Assembly: GCA_003054495.1 (NCBI GenBank)
Contig: CP028514.1
Coordinates: 2,124,001-2,188,000, forward strand
DNA: 64,000 bases
DNA from: Carboxydocella thermautotrophica
GTDB lineage: Bacteria > Bacillota > GCA-003054495 > Carboxydocellales > Carboxydocellaceae
Direction of reading: 5' to 3'
The stretch's first letter is position 1; every line of letters starts with the position of its first letter. Below the pieces are notes generated by a model that ran no database searches, was not told where the DNA came from, and worked only from the letters and a program-made list of their open reading frames with translations. This document shows, in pieces, positions 8,488 through 17,529 of the stretch. The position numbers were made by a program, and so were the translations under genes.

Positions 8488-9339
8488 TTAGTTGAATTTT
8501 TTAAATCCTTCGCCCAGAACTTCGTGTACATCTGTAACAATCACAAATGCCTGCGGGTCGGTTTCATAGACCACCTCTTTCAGCCGGCTGACCTCGGATT
8601 GACTGACAACAGATAAAAGGACATGCCGACTGATGCCCGTATAGGCTCCTTTACCAGCCAGAGAAGTTACGCCCCTGTCCAGGCGGGTCATAATGTTGCA
8701 GGCAATTTCCTCACTGTGATCTGAAATAATAAAAGCTGCTTTCGCCGAGATTATTCCTTCCTGGACCAGATCAATTACCCGGGCTGCCACAAAAACCGTA
8801 ATCAGCGCATAAAGGGCTTTTTCTACCCCAAAAACCAGGGTCGCCCCCAGGATAACCAGCCCATCAATAAACAACAGAATCTGCCCCAGCGGTAAACCTA
8901 CAAATTTATGTAATAAGGCCGCCAGTTCATCGGTACCACCGGTACTGCCCTTGCTGCGAAAAACCAGACCAATCCCCGCCCCGGTTACCACTCCGCCATA
9001 AAGGCTGGCCAGAAGCAAATTGCTGGTTGCCGGCTGAAGATAGGGAGTAAGCAAATCAACAAAAATAGGCAGGGTAAGGGCACCCAGGAATGTGCGAGCT
9101 GCAAAACCCCAGCCCAGAGCCAGCGTACTGGCAATAAACAGGGGAATTTCCATGGCCAGCATCGAGCGGCCAACCGGAAAACCAAACAGCTTATTGAGGA
9201 TAATGGCGATCCCGCTCACACCTCCGGCTGCAATCTGGTTGGGGGCCAAAAACCAGACTATCCCGGCAGCAGTGATCAGAGAGCCCAGCAGGGTGCCAAG
9301 GGATTGCAATATGAATTTGCTTTTTCTCCAGGTTGTCAA
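8488..9339 (-). CDS. YitT family membrane protein (DUF161 + DUF2179)
   Basis: About five membrane segments in the first 190 residues (including GGVSGIAIILNKLFG and GSTGGTDELAALLHKF) are followed by a soluble C-terminal DUF2179 domain (AFIISDHSEEIA ... GYTDVHE-type end). This two-domain layout is typical of YitT/YpjC proteins, whose function is unknown. Start is TTG at 9339 with GAGGTGA about 6 bases upstream. It is separated from prfB by a strong terminator and lies 13 bases before the transketolase start, so it may head that operon. Confidence 0.88.
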   Translation of the reverse strand: MTTWRKSKFILQSLGTLLGSLITAAGIVWFLAPNQIAAGGVSGIAIILNKLFGFPVGRSMLAMEIPLFIASTLALGWGFAARTFLGALTLPIFVDLLTPYLQPATSNLLLASLYGGVVTGAGIGLVFRSKGSTGGTDELAALLHKFVGLPLGQILLFIDGLVILGATLVFGVEKALYALITVFVAARVIDLVQEGIISAKAAFIISDHSEEIACNIMTRLDRGVTSLAGKGAYTGISRHVLLSVVSQSEVSRLKEVVYETDPQAFVIVTDVHEVLGEGFKKFN

Positions 9340-9367
9340 GTTATCACCTCATTTAATGTTATCCCCC

Positions 9368-9400
9368 AAAAGGAAAGGGGAAATGCACTTTCCCCTTTCC
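9368..9400 (-). terminator. Rho-independent terminator of secA-prfB
   Basis: GGAAAGGGGAAA (9372-9383) and TTTCCCCTTTCC (9389-9400) form a perfect 12-bp stem with a 5-base loop. On the minus strand it is followed by TTTT, just after the prfB stop. Confidence 0.9.
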
Positions 9401-9407
9401 CCTCTCT

Positions 9408-10518
9408 CTATTCCTTGCGCTGGCGGGCCTGTTGAATAAGATAAGCACTGATAAATTCATCGATTTCTCCATCCATTACTGCCTCAACATTGCCGATTTC
9501 CACATTGGTTCGATGATCTTTAACCAGACGATAGGGTTGAAAAACATAGGAACGAATCTGACTCCCCCAGGCGATATCCTGTTGCTCTCCCCGTAAGGCT
9601 GCCAGTTTGGCTTCCTGTTCCTTCAGTTTCAGGTCCAGGAGTTTGGCCTTTAGCATTTTCATTGCCTTGGTGCGGTTGCTGATCTGACTGCGCTCGCTCT
9701 GGCACTGTACCACGATGCCAGTAGGAATATGGGTAATTCGCACAGCCGAGTCGGTTTTATTGACATGCTGTCCCCCCGCTCCCCCGGACCGGTAAGTATC
9801 GATGCGCAGATCCTCAGGGTTAATTTCAACCTCAACTTCATCTTCCACTTCCGGTATGACATCCACAGAAGCGAAAGAGGTATGCCTGCGCCCGGAGGCA
9901 TCAAAGGGGGAGATGCGCACCAGGCGGTGCACCCCTTTTTCTGCCTTTAGATAACCATAAGCATGAGGGCCACTGATTTCCAGGGTAGCACTTTTGATAC
10001 CCGCTTCATCTCCCGGCAATAAATCCAAAACCTCCACTTTATATCCCCGGTTTTCGGCCCAGCGGGTATACATCCTGAGCAGCATCTGACACCAGTCCTG
10101 GGCCTCTGTACCACCGGCACCGGCATGCAGACTGAGCAGAGCATCATTCTGATCATAGGGTCCGGAGAGCAAAACCTCCAGCTCTTTCTTTTCCACCGCC
10201 CGGGTCAGCTGCCGGACAGCCTGGGCTACTTCTGCCTCCATCTCTTCCAGGTCTTCTTCCGTTGCCAGCTGGTAGAGGGTCCAGGCATCTTCCCATTCCC
10301 GGTATAAGTCCTGGAATTCCCGAATTTGTTCCTGTAAGGAAGTAATCTGTTGCATCAGTTTTTGCGCTTCCTCCGGCTGGTCCCAGAAATCCGGAGCCAT
10401 TGTTTTCGGTTCCAGTTCCTTCAAACGAGCTTCTTTACCAGCCAGGTCAAAGAGAAACCCTCATTTCTTCCAGTCTTTCCTGCAATTCTTCCAGTGGGCG
10501 CTTCCAGTCACCCAGCAT
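9408..10518 (-). CDS. prfB: Peptide chain release factor 2 (programmed +1 frameshift)
   Basis: Terminates translation at UGA and UAA. Visible are the recognition tripeptide SPF (ISPFDASGRR) and the catalytic GGQ loop (SGGAGGQHVNKTDSAV). Translation begins at ATG 10518 (MLGDWKRPLEEL...), one base after the secA stop (TAACATG) with GGAAGGAG upstream. A short frame of 23 sense codons ends in CTT TGA C at 10452-10446; shifting +1 there continues with DLAGKEARLKELEPK into the long frame. An internal AGGG a few bases before CTT acts as the stimulatory Shine-Dalgarno-like element. This is the classic RF2 autoregulatory frameshift: low RF2 favours the shift. Coding joins 10518-10450 and 10448-9408. 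Confidence 0.97.
10446..10460 (-). other. prfB recoding site
   Basis: On the minus strand the order is AGGG, three bases, then CTT TGA C. The UGA stop is slow to be read when RF2 is scarce, the peptidyl-tRNA-Leu slips from CTT to TTT, and synthesis continues in the +1 frame. The arrangement matches the conserved bacterial prfB site. Confidence 0.95.
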
Positions 10519-10519
10519 G

Positions 10520-13189
10520 TTATGCACTCCTTCCACAGCAGCGTTTATATTTCTTGCCACTGCCACAGGGGCAGGGATCATTGCGGCCTACTGTCTTTTC
10601 ACCTCTTACCGGTGCTTTGGGCTGGTCCTGGTAGAGATTTTCCTGGACATCCTGGCGTTCCTCCGGTTCCTCTACCACGGTAAGGCGATAAACATAGCGG
10701 ACCACATCTTCTTTAATGCTTTCAATCATGTTCTGGAACATTTCATAGCCTTCAAACTTGTACTCAACCAGCGGGTCTTTTTGACCATAGGCTCTGAGAC
10801 CAATGCCCTGGCGCAGCTGGTCCATGGCATCTAAGTGGTCCATCCATTTTTCGTCTACAACCCGCAGCATGATAATGCGTTCCAGCTCCCGCATGGTCTC
10901 CTGGCCCAATGCCTTTTCCTTGTTTTCATAATAAGCCAGGGCCGCTTCCAGCAGCTGGCGGCGGATTTCTTCCCGCCCAACATCCTGCAGAGCTTCCACA
11001 GTCAGATTATGCTCTGGCAGATAGAATTGCTCACTGTAGCGTAACAACCCGGCCAGATCCCACTCTTCCGGATGGACACCGGCATTGCAGTAGATATCCA
11101 GGGCCCGGTCGATCAGGTCCTCCACCATGCCCAGCACTGTTTCCCGCAGGTTTTCCCCGAACAGCACCCGGCGCCGCTGTTCATAAATCACTTCCCGCTG
11201 CTGGTTCATAACATCATCATATTCCAGCACGTGTTTACGAATTTCGAAGTTACGGGCTTCCACCCGCTTCTGTGCTGTTTCCAGGGAACGGGTGACCAGA
11301 GGATGTTCGATAGGTACATCTTCTTCCATCCCCAGCTTGTCCATTAAGCCAGCTATATTATCTGAACCGAATTTACGCATTAAGTCATCTTCCAGAGACA
11401 GATAAAAGCGGCTGCTCCCCGGGTCTCCCTGCCGGCCAGCCCGTCCCCGCAGCTGGTTATCGATTCGGCGGCTCTCATGCCTTTCTGTCCCGATAATATG
11501 CAGGCCACCTAACGCCACTACCTTTTCCTGTTCGGCATCGGTTTCCCGTTTGGCTTCCTCATACAGCCTTAAGAAATGCTCTCTGGCCTCCAGCACTTCG
11601 GGAATATTGGGCGGCACCTTTTCCGCTGCCAGATGGACGATTCTTTCATCATAACCCATTTGCCGCAGGCGCTGTTTAGCCAGAAACTCCGGGTTACCCC
11701 CCAGCAAAATGTCGGTACCCCGACCAGCCATATTGGTTGCAATCGTTACCGCCCCCAAACGACCGGCCTGAGCTACTATCTCTGCCTCTTTTTCATGGTA
11801 TTTGGCATTCAGCACCTGATGCGGTACTCCGCGCTTGCGCAGCATCTCACTCAGCATTTCCGATTTTTCAATGGAAGTAGTACCAACCAGAACTGGCTGT
11901 CCGGTACGGTGGCGTTCCACTATTTCCTCAACAACAGCCTTGTATTTGGCCTTTTCAGTTTTAAAAATCAAATCCGGCAAATCCACCCGGCGGTTGGGCC
12001 GGTTGGTGGGTATGACCACTACATCCAGGTTGTAGATCTTGCGGAATTCCATTTCTTCCGTTGCCGCTGTACCGGTCATACCCGCCAGCTTTTTGTACAT
12101 GCGGAAATAGTTCTGGAAGGTAATGGTAGCCAGTGTCTGGCTTTCTCGCTCTATTTTTACCCCTTCCTTGGCCTCAATGGCCTGGTGCAGGCCATCACTG
12201 TAGCGGCGGCCAAACATCAGGCGCCCGGTAAATTCATCCACGATGATGACTTCCCCATCTTTTACCACATAATCCCGGTCCCGCTTCATCAAGGCCTTGG
12301 CCTTGACGGCATTGTGCAGGTGGTGGGTTAACTCCGTATGGTCATCTTCGTAGAGGTTATCCACTCCCAGCATTTTCTCTACTTTCTCGATGCCTTTTTC
12401 CGTCATGGCAATAGTATGAGCCTTTTCATCTACGGTATAGTCTTCATTTTCCACCAGCTTTTCGGCAATGCGGGCAAAAACATAGTAGAGGTCAGTTGCC
12501 TTGTCCCCGGCTCCGGAAATGATCAGGGGCGTCCTGGCCTCATCTATCAAAATGGAGTCCACCTCATCCACAATGGCATAATTCAAGGGCCGCTGTACCA
12601 TATGGTCAGCGTGCATAACCATATTATCCCTTAGATAGTCAAAACCGAATTCATTATTGGTACCATAAGTAATATCCGCAGCATAGGCTCGCTTCCGTTC
12701 CGCATAATCCAGGCCGTGAACAATCAAGCCAACTTCCAATCCCAGGAAACGATAAACCTGACCCATCCATTCCGAGTCCCGCCTGGCCAGATAGTCGTTT
12801 ACAGTGACTACATGAACCCCCTTGCCCTCCAGGGCATTGAGATAGGCAGGTAAAGTAGCAACCAGGGTTTTTCCTTCCCCGGTTCGCATCTCCGCAATCT
12901 TCCCTTGATGCAATACCATACCGCCGATAAGCTGCACATCAAAATGGCGCATCCCCAGAACCCGTTTGGACGCTTCGCGAACAACCGCAAAAGCCTCTGG
13001 TAAAAGGTCATCCAGACTGGCCCCACTGGCCAGCCGTTGTTTAAATTCACCAGTCCTGGCCGCCAGTTCTTGATCAGACAGTTTTTCCATTTCCGGCTCC
13101 AAACCGTTAATTACATCCACCACTTTGCGCAATTTCTTAATCTCTCTGGCATTATCGTCTAGTAAGTTTTTTAAAAAATTTAATACCAC
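10520..13189 (-). CDS. secA: Preprotein translocase ATPase SecA
   Basis: Motor of the Sec pathway. Seen are Walker A in [11 protein letters not shown] (about residue 100), the DEVD box, the preprotein cross-linking and scaffold regions ([30 protein letters not shown]) and a C-terminal zinc site [13 protein letters not shown] that binds SecB or ribosomes. Length 889 is slightly longer than Bacillus SecA. Start is GTG at 13189 with AGGGGG 8 bases upstream. The leader contains a small stem (13216-13222 with 13227-13233). The downstream prfB start follows the stop by one base, so the two are translated together. Confidence 0.97.
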   Translation of the reverse strand: MVLNFLKNLLDDNAREIKKLRKVVDVINGLEPEMEKLSDQELAARTGEFKQRLASGASLDDLLPEAFAVVREASKRVLGMRHFDVQLIGGMVLHQGKIAEMRTGEGKTLVATLPAYLNALEGKGVHVVTVNDYLARRDSEWMGQVYRFLGLEVGLIVHGLDYAERKRAYAADITYGTNNEFGFDYLRDNMVMHADHMVQRPLNYAIVDEVDSILIDEARTPLIISGAGDKATDLYYVFARIAEKLVENEDYTVDEKAHTIAMTEKGIEKVEKMLGVDNLYEDDHTELTHHLHNAVKAKALMKRDRDYVVKDGEVIIVDEFTGRLMFGRRYSDGLHQAIEAKEGVKIERESQTLATITFQNYFRMYKKLAGMTGTAATEEMEFRKIYNLDVVVIPTNRPNRRVDLPDLIFKTEKAKYKAVVEEIVERHRTGQPVLVGTTSIEKSEMLSEMLRKRGVPHQVLNAKYHEKEAEIVAQAGRLGAVTIATNMAGRGTDILLGGNPEFLAKQRLRQMGYDERIVHLAAEKVPPNIPEVLEAREHFLRLYEEAKRETDAEQEKVVALGGLHIIGTERHESRRIDNQLRGRAGRQGDPGSSRFYLSLEDDLMRKFGSDNIAGLMDKLGMEEDVPIEHPLVTRSLETAQKRVEARNFEIRKHVLEYDDVMNQQREVIYEQRRRVLFGENLRETVLGMVEDLIDRALDIYCNAGVHPEEWDLAGLLRYSEQFYLPEHNLTVEALQDVGREEIRRQLLEAALAYYENKEKALGQETMRELERIIMLRVVDEKWMDHLDAMDQLRQGIGLRAYGQKDPLVEYKFEGYEMFQNMIESIKEDVVRYVYRLTVVEEPEERQDVQENLYQDQPKAPVRGEKTVGRNDPCPCGSGKKYKRCCGRSA

Positions 13190-13259
13190 TCCGTTTGCCC
13201 CCTTATAATAACGAAGGAACCCACAAGGGTCCCTTTTGCCTGAACTCTTGCAATATATA

Positions 13260-13288
13260 ATTTTATCATTACCTCAGGATTGACGCAA
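13260..13288 (-). promoter_or_regulatory. Probable sigma-A promoter of secA-prfB
   Basis: TTGCGT (13288-13283), a 17-base spacer and TAAAAT (13265-13260) lie about 70 bases upstream of the secA GTG. Confidence 0.55.
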
Positions 13289-13291
13289 CTT

Positions 13292-13834
13292 TCAGCTGCT
13301 TTTTTTCCGGCCACTGCCCACCATTCCTTCAGCAATAATCCAGAAAAGACCTACCGCCAGCAAGACATCACCAATGCTGAAAACTTCATTCAATCCGGGA
13401 ATATAAAAAATGTCTCCCAGAAAAGGCAGGGCATCATCTACCTGCAACAGACGGTGGGTACCATCTTCATAGAGGGCCAGCCTCTCCTTGACATGGGCCG
13501 GTAAAAAGCGGCCACTGACCGGCATATAACCACCATTAAACAGAATCACCAGGAAGTTAAGAAACAAGCCCAGTCCCAGTATTCTGACCCCAATCAAATG
13601 CCGGTTAAGATAGAGCCAGTAGAAAAGAAAAAAATAACTGACCACATGGACCCAGCCCCCCCAGAGAATAACAGGATAAAATCGGGCCCGGGCCAGAATA
13701 TCCAGCAGAAATTGCAGGGCGAAGGCAATCACCACCAGCATCAATCCCCGTAATTCCAGTTCACCCAGTCTGGCCAGGCTGCCCCGGCGCAGCCAGCCAA
13801 AAATCAAGGCAGCCACCAGTGCCATCCAGAACAC
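13292..13834 (-). CDS. DUF5317 family membrane protein
   Basis: Small integral membrane protein of about 180 residues with five or so hydrophobic segments. It carries the family's conserved stretch NGGYMPVSG and a late PGLNEVFSIGDVLLAVGLF. Function is unknown. I chose the GTG at 13834, 7 bases after GGAGGGAGG; the open frame continues to 13855 but would overlap the HD gene. It follows the HD-domain gene by two bases, so the pair is cotranscribed. Confidence 0.8.
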   Translation of the reverse strand: MFWMALVAALIFGWLRRGSLARLGELELRGLMLVVIAFALQFLLDILARARFYPVILWGGWVHVVSYFFLFYWLYLNRHLIGVRILGLGLFLNFLVILFNGGYMPVSGRFLPAHVKERLALYEDGTHRLLQVDDALPFLGDIFYIPGLNEVFSIGDVLLAVGLFWIIAEGMVGSGRKKSS

Positions 13835-13836
13835 TT

Positions 13837-14577
13837 TTATTCCTCCCTCCACCACCCGGAAATAATCAGGTCCACCAGTTTGGGGTCAATCAGCTTGCCT
13901 TTCTCCGAGGCGAGGATTTGTTTAATTTCCTCTCTGTTTTTACCCTGAACTAACAATGTATCAACAAAATCAGCTACATGCAAGATGCGTGCAGCTAATT
14001 CAATTTTCTCTCCCTGTAAACTAAAGTAACAGTTAGCCCCATCATAGCGCAGATGGTGCATCCCTACCCAGCGGCTGACATCAACCAGAAAAGGAATGCG
14101 CTCCAGTATGCGCTGGCCAGCCAGCGCATGCGCATCCTGATCCAGCTCATCGCCTCTTAGAACCAGTTTACCGATATCGTGGTAGAGAGCAGCCCTCCGT
14201 AGCTTTTTGCGCTCCGGTTCTGTCATTCCCTTTTGTAAAGCCAGCCAGTCCGCCAGTTGGGCGACCCGCTGGTTATGGCCTTCCTTGCCGTCTACTGTGC
14301 GCTCGGTTATAGATGCCAGTACTTCCAGGGTCTGCAGCAACTGAACTTTCATGCGCCGGTAGCTGTAATAGGCATAGCCAGCCAGTGCGAGAGGAATTAG
14401 ATAAAAACTAAGAAGCATCATCCCTTGTGTTATGCTGGTTTGCCATTTAACTGAGAGTAGAGCAATTGCAAGAAAACTGAATGATATTAAAAGCAAAGTT
14501 TCTCTATTTTTCGACAACAGATACCATAGAAAAAAGCCCTTCCCGTTGGCTTGGGACGGCTTTCTGCCTGATTGCAT
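13837..14577 (-). CDS. HD-domain membrane protein (reduced HD-GYP relative)
   Basis: Two N-terminal membrane segments (about residues 27-45 and 53-72) are followed by an HD phosphohydrolase domain: EGHNQRVAQLADWLA, the metal-binding YHDIGKLVL, then MHHLRYDG where full HD-GYP proteins have HHE...GYP, and ILHVADFVDTL. The GYP signature is absent and the domain is short, so activity on cyclic-di-GMP is doubtful. The start is uncertain: ATG 14577 has AAGGAG 11 bases upstream, but codons 5-15 overlap a strong terminator-like hairpin (14534-14562). A TTG at about 14517 (LSKNRETLLL) would start just after it. Confidence 0.7.
   Translation of the reverse strand: MQSGRKPSQANGKGFFLWYLLSKNRETLLLISFSFLAIALLSVKWQTSITQGMMLLSFYLIPLALAGYAYYSYRRMKVQLLQTLEVLASITERTVDGKEGHNQRVAQLADWLALQKGMTEPERKKLRRAALYHDIGKLVLRGDELDQDAHALAGQRILERIPFLVDVSRWVGMHHLRYDGANCYFSLQGEKIELAARILHVADFVDTLLVQGKNREEIKQILASEKGKLIDPKLVDLIISGWWREE
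14534..14562 (-). terminator. Terminator-like hairpin inside the 5' end of the HD gene
   Basis: On the minus strand AAGCCgTCCC and GGGAaGGGCTT form a nine-pair stem with one mismatch and an 8-base loop, followed directly by TTTTTT. It lies 100 bases after the HD-GYP stop, so it may end that transcript. It also lies within the first 15 codons of the annotated HD gene, so it may act as an attenuator. Confidence 0.65.
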
Positions 14578-14659
14578 ATAGCCTTACTCTCCTTGTTTCG
14601 CATTTAGCTCACTCCACTGTAAGGCTTTCTATGTACCGCATCTCAATTTATGTAAATGT

Positions 14660-15970
14660 CTATTCTTCCGCTTGTGCTGCTGCTATTTCACCCCTGGCTG
14701 CACCGGTTTCTATTTCCGTTAGTATTTGTTTTTCCCACTTCGGGGCTAACCGCTTTTCCCAGGCCTGCACAAATGCCTGAACCACCTGGCTGTCCAGTTC
14801 AGCACCACCGCATTTTTGCAGTTCCTGAATGGCCTCCCGGGGAGACCGTCCAGCCCGATAGACCCGGTTAGAAGTCATGGCATCAAAGCAATCTGCCACT
14901 GCAATGATTCTGGCACCCATGGGAATTTCCTCACCTTTTAGTCCATCAGGATAGCCGGAGCCATCCATGCGTTCATGGTGGTGGCGGACCATAAGATAAG
15001 CATCTCCCAGATTTTTGACCTGTTTGATAATCTCTGCCCATACTACGGCGTGGTCCTTGATGCGATTATATTCCTGGGGGCTAAGACGGGTGCTTTTGTT
15101 AAGGATAACATCAGGAATGGCAATTTTGCCAATATCATGGAGCAAAGCCATATAGCGCAAAGTCTCAATTTTATGTTCCGGCCAATCCAGTTCCCGGGCG
15201 GTTTCCACTGCAAATTCAGCTACTCGCTCGGAATGTCCTTTGGTATAGAGATCCTTGGCCTCAATAGCGGTAACCAGGGCCTGGACTGTGTCCAGGTACA
15301 TTTGCCGGGTGTCCATGTAGAGTTTGAAGGAATGACGGGCCAGCATGAGGGGCAGGATGAAAAGAATTATCCCCACTGCCCCCCATGTTTCATAGATCTT
15401 GGCCATTAATATCCCCATAGGTGTAAGGGCTATAAAATTAGGTGCCACCCATTTAAAATTCAACATCCATATACCATATGGTTTCGCATTTTGGCTTAAT
15501 GCTAAAACTATCGTAACCAGCGATAAATTGATAATAACATGACAAAAAGCAGCAATTATTGTCGCATATACTGCACCAAGCTTAATTAATCCAATTTTAA
15601 TAATGCCTGAGAATGTTATTGAAATTATTAATTGACTAAAGTTAAAAAAAGTCTTAATTATTTTTTTGTTCTTTGATTTGAGGTGAATCAAGCATTCGCC
15701 TATAAAAACGGTAAAAATAGCAACGGGTAAATCAAATAAATATAAAATAGCAACAGTAAGAGCTATACTTACAGATACACTGCCACCTCTAGGCAAATGT
15801 ACCGGAAACAACTCAATTATGAAATAAATCAGAGAAAAAATAATAGTATTAATTATTGTTTTCTGGCTGAAATTGATGCTATTAAGTGTATATAAAAGAA
15901 TGACACCCGTTACTATACTCAAAATTACCACATACCAGTTTAAAAGCTTCGCTTTTATAGGCTCTTGCAT
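14660..15970 (-). CDS. HD-GYP domain membrane protein, putative cyclic-di-GMP phosphodiesterase
   Basis: About seven membrane segments occupy residues 10-220, with ELFPVHLPRGGSVSVS and FFNFSQLIIS, similar to the sensor domains of the two kinases at 2-5 kb. A full HD-GYP domain follows: TKGHSERVAEFA, LLHDIGKIAIPD, HHHERMDGSGYPDGLKGEEIP, RIIAVADCFDAMTSNRVYR. All expected metal ligands and the GYP motif are present. The start at 15970 has GAGGTG 5 bases upstream. The 5' third is AT-rich (12 G/C of 60 from 15601), unlike the HD-GYP part (33 of 60 from 14941). A 24-codon peptide gene precedes it by 27 bases. Confidence 0.88.
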   Translation of the reverse strand: MQEPIKAKLLNWYVVILSIVTGVILLYTLNSINFSQKTIINTIIFSLIYFIIELFPVHLPRGGSVSVSIALTVAILYLFDLPVAIFTVFIGECLIHLKSKNKKIIKTFFNFSQLIISITFSGIIKIGLIKLGAVYATIIAAFCHVIINLSLVTIVLALSQNAKPYGIWMLNFKWVAPNFIALTPMGILMAKIYETWGAVGIILFILPLMLARHSFKLYMDTRQMYLDTVQALVTAIEAKDLYTKGHSERVAEFAVETARELDWPEHKIETLRYMALLHDIGKIAIPDVILNKSTRLSPQEYNRIKDHAVVWAEIIKQVKNLGDAYLMVRHHHERMDGSGYPDGLKGEEIPMGARIIAVADCFDAMTSNRVYRAGRSPREAIQELQKCGGAELDSQVVQAFVQAWEKRLAPKWEKQILTEIETGAARGEIAAAQAEE

Positions 15971-15997
15971 AAACTCACCTCAATCGGTTCTAAAGAG

Positions 15998-16072
15998 TTA
16001 CCATCTCGCGTTTGCCCCACCTACCAGTACAACAGCGATCAGAGCCAATACAACTTTCAGTACTTTTTGCAT
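15998..16072 (-). CDS. 24-residue hydrophobic peptide, possible leader or signal peptide
   Basis: ATG 16072 follows a strong AGGAGGTG site by 7 bases. The peptide has lysines at positions 3 and 6 (MQKVLK), a hydrophobic core of Val, Leu, Ala and Ile, and ends in VGGANARW before TAA. This is the shape of a signal peptide with an A-N-A cleavage site, or of a single-span membrane peptide. It lies 27 bases upstream of the HD-GYP membrane sensor and was too short for ordinary gene calling. It could be a leader peptide, a peptide ligand for the sensor domain, or a membrane partner. Only the translation signals and the shape are seen; the function is open. Confidence 0.6.
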   Translation of the reverse strand: MQKVLKVVLALIAVVLVGGANARW

Positions 16073-16132
16073 CGCGGTACACCTCCTTCTGTTTTTTTAT
16101 TTCAGGTGACCGCTCCTCTCACTCTCATTTAT

Positions 16133-16162
16133 GCCATGTCTCCCATCAAGGAGACGAATGGC
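16133..16162 (-). terminator. Hairpin after the unknown gene at 16168
   Basis: GCCAT GTCTCC at 16133-16143 pairs with GGAGAC (16150-16155) and ATGGC (16158-16162), with a two-base bulge and a six-base loop. There is no good U-run, so this is a weak terminator or a structured spacer. Confidence 0.45.
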
Positions 16163-16167
16163 CCTGT

Positions 16168-16812
16168 TTAGGGTTTAACCAGCAATGACAGACGCCGGTT
16201 TACGGCATTGAGGGTAGCCTTTACCACAGTCTCCCACTCATCAACCCGGACGTAGGCGGAACCAATCAAGGCCTCTTCCTCTTCCGGGGTAACCAGGGTC
16301 ACAGCTACCACTGCGGCTTGCTTGCGTCCCAGATGAATGATGGCTACATCATCCACCGCGAAGGTGCAATTGCCGCGCAGATAGCGCTCCAGCGCATCCA
16401 GAGTGGCCTGAGCCACCAGGCGCAGTTTATTGTTATAGGCTCCCGGGCCCTGGGCTCGACCAAACATGGTATCATCACCGAGCTGAAGTTCCACTTCCGC
16501 CTTGGCTTGTACCCCTTCAGTAAACAGCTCAGCCCGTATCAGTTTGGGGCGAACCTCGGTGACGGGAATCTCTTCTTCATTAGCCATTTGAGCTACGGAA
16601 ATTTTCTTGTGGTCCAGGGCCACGCCAAACTGGGCCATCACCGCCGATTCTATATCCCGCACCAGTTGTTTGGGGCTGCGGTTTTGCTTGGCCAGAACAT
16701 GGACTTCCTGAACTTCACCGTATTCATTGGAAACTATTTTAGCAGAAACTACATCCTTTATCTGGCGAATAATAGCTTCAAATTCTCTGATCATTTCCGG
16801 AGTTACACCCAT
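16168..16812 (-). CDS. Conserved-looking hypothetical protein, 214 residues
   Basis: No family recognised. The protein is soluble, acidic and looks like two alpha/beta repeats. The N-terminal 90 residues (EFEAIIRQIKDVVSAKIV, EVHVLAKQNRSPKQLVRDIES) resemble a ferredoxin-like strand-helix pattern. The C-terminal half (RLVAQATLDALERYL, VDDVAIIHLGRKQAAVVAVTLV, VKATLNAVNRRLSLL) looks like a second alpha/beta unit. No signal peptide or membrane segment is seen. The start is ATG 16812. It lies between hpf and the HD-GYP peptide gene on the same strand, each separated by a hairpin. Confidence 0.7.
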   Translation of the reverse strand: MGVTPEMIREFEAIIRQIKDVVSAKIVSNEYGEVQEVHVLAKQNRSPKQLVRDIESAVMAQFGVALDHKKISVAQMANEEEIPVTEVRPKLIRAELFTEGVQAKAEVELQLGDDTMFGRAQGPGAYNNKLRLVAQATLDALERYLRGNCTFAVDDVAIIHLGRKQAAVVAVTLVTPEEEEALIGSAYVRVDEWETVVKATLNAVNRRLSLLVKP

Positions 16813-16920
16813 TTTCTATCATCCGTCCTCTCCTGGTATTCTCGCTCACTCTCGATTAGTGTAATATTTTCTACAAAATTTCAATTTTTCCTGCTTGTTA
16901 ATTCAAAAAATACAACTTTT

Positions 16921-16950
16921 TTAAAAAAGGCCAGTCCCTGTGGACCGGCC
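16921..16950 (-). terminator. Rho-independent terminator of hpf
   Basis: On the minus strand GGCCGGTCC, loop ACAG and GGACTGGCC are followed by TTTTTT, 22 bases after the hpf stop. Confidence 0.92.
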
Positions 16951-16971
16951 TATTTCCTTACTGCCAAAACT

Positions 16972-17496
16972 TTAAAATTCAGGTTCGATCAGACCATATT
17001 TGCCATCGCGCCGCCGGTAAACCACATTCACCTCATTGGTATCTGCATTACGGAAAACGTAGAAGGAATGACCTACCAGATTCATTTGCAAAATGGCTTC
17101 CTCGACAGGCATCGGTTTGACCGCAAAGCGTTTGGTCTTGACCACACTGTCATCAATATCGGCTGTCTCCACATCAGCTGCCACTGGCTCCAGGGAAGCC
17201 AGGTTGCGCAGCTTTTTGCTGAGGCGGGCGCGATATTTTTGAACCTGACGTTCCAGCTTTTCCACCACCAGGTCGATAGAAGCATACATATCATTGCTGG
17301 CTTCCTCGCCGCGGATAATCATACCTTCAACGGGAATGGTCACTTCTACCCGATGCATGTTCTTTTCCACTACCAGAGTTACCTGCACATTCGTTATTTC
17401 ACCCAGATATTTCTCCAGCTTACCAATCCGCTTTTCCACATAATCTCTGAGTGCGTCCGTTACTTCAATGTTTTTCCCCCGTACAACAAACTTCAT
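16972..17496 (-). CDS. hpf: Ribosome hibernation promoting factor, long form
   Basis: Binds 30S subunits and drives 100S dimer formation in stationary phase. The N-terminal S30AE/YfiA domain (KFVVRGKNIEVTDALRDYVEKRIGKLEKYL) is followed by a linker and the C-terminal dimerisation domain (PMPVEEAILQMNLVGHSFYVFRNA split here at the usual place, then EVNVVYRRRDGKYGLIEP). At about 174 residues it is the long form typical of Firmicutes. I chose ATG 17496 because AAAGGAG lies 8 bases upstream. A sigma-H-like promoter precedes it. Confidence 0.96.
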   Translation of the reverse strand: MKFVVRGKNIEVTDALRDYVEKRIGKLEKYLGEITNVQVTLVVEKNMHRVEVTIPVEGMIIRGEEASNDMYASIDLVVEKLERQVQKYRARLSKKLRNLASLEPVAADVETADIDDSVVKTKRFAVKPMPVEEAILQMNLVGHSFYVFRNADTNEVNVVYRRRDGKYGLIEPEF

Positions 17497-17529
17497 AACA
17501 GTCACTCCTTTCTCGTCTGTAAGTATAAT

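Noticed and set aside
14507-14517. Spo0A box in the HD gene (TTGTCGAAAAA)
   Set aside because: Good match but lies in coding sequence and has no second box; could be chance.
14487-14640. Cyclic-di-GMP-I riboswitch before the HD gene
   Set aside because: The region lacks the GEMM core (GACGCAAAGC and the GGTAGC end); only a generic stem and a terminator are seen.
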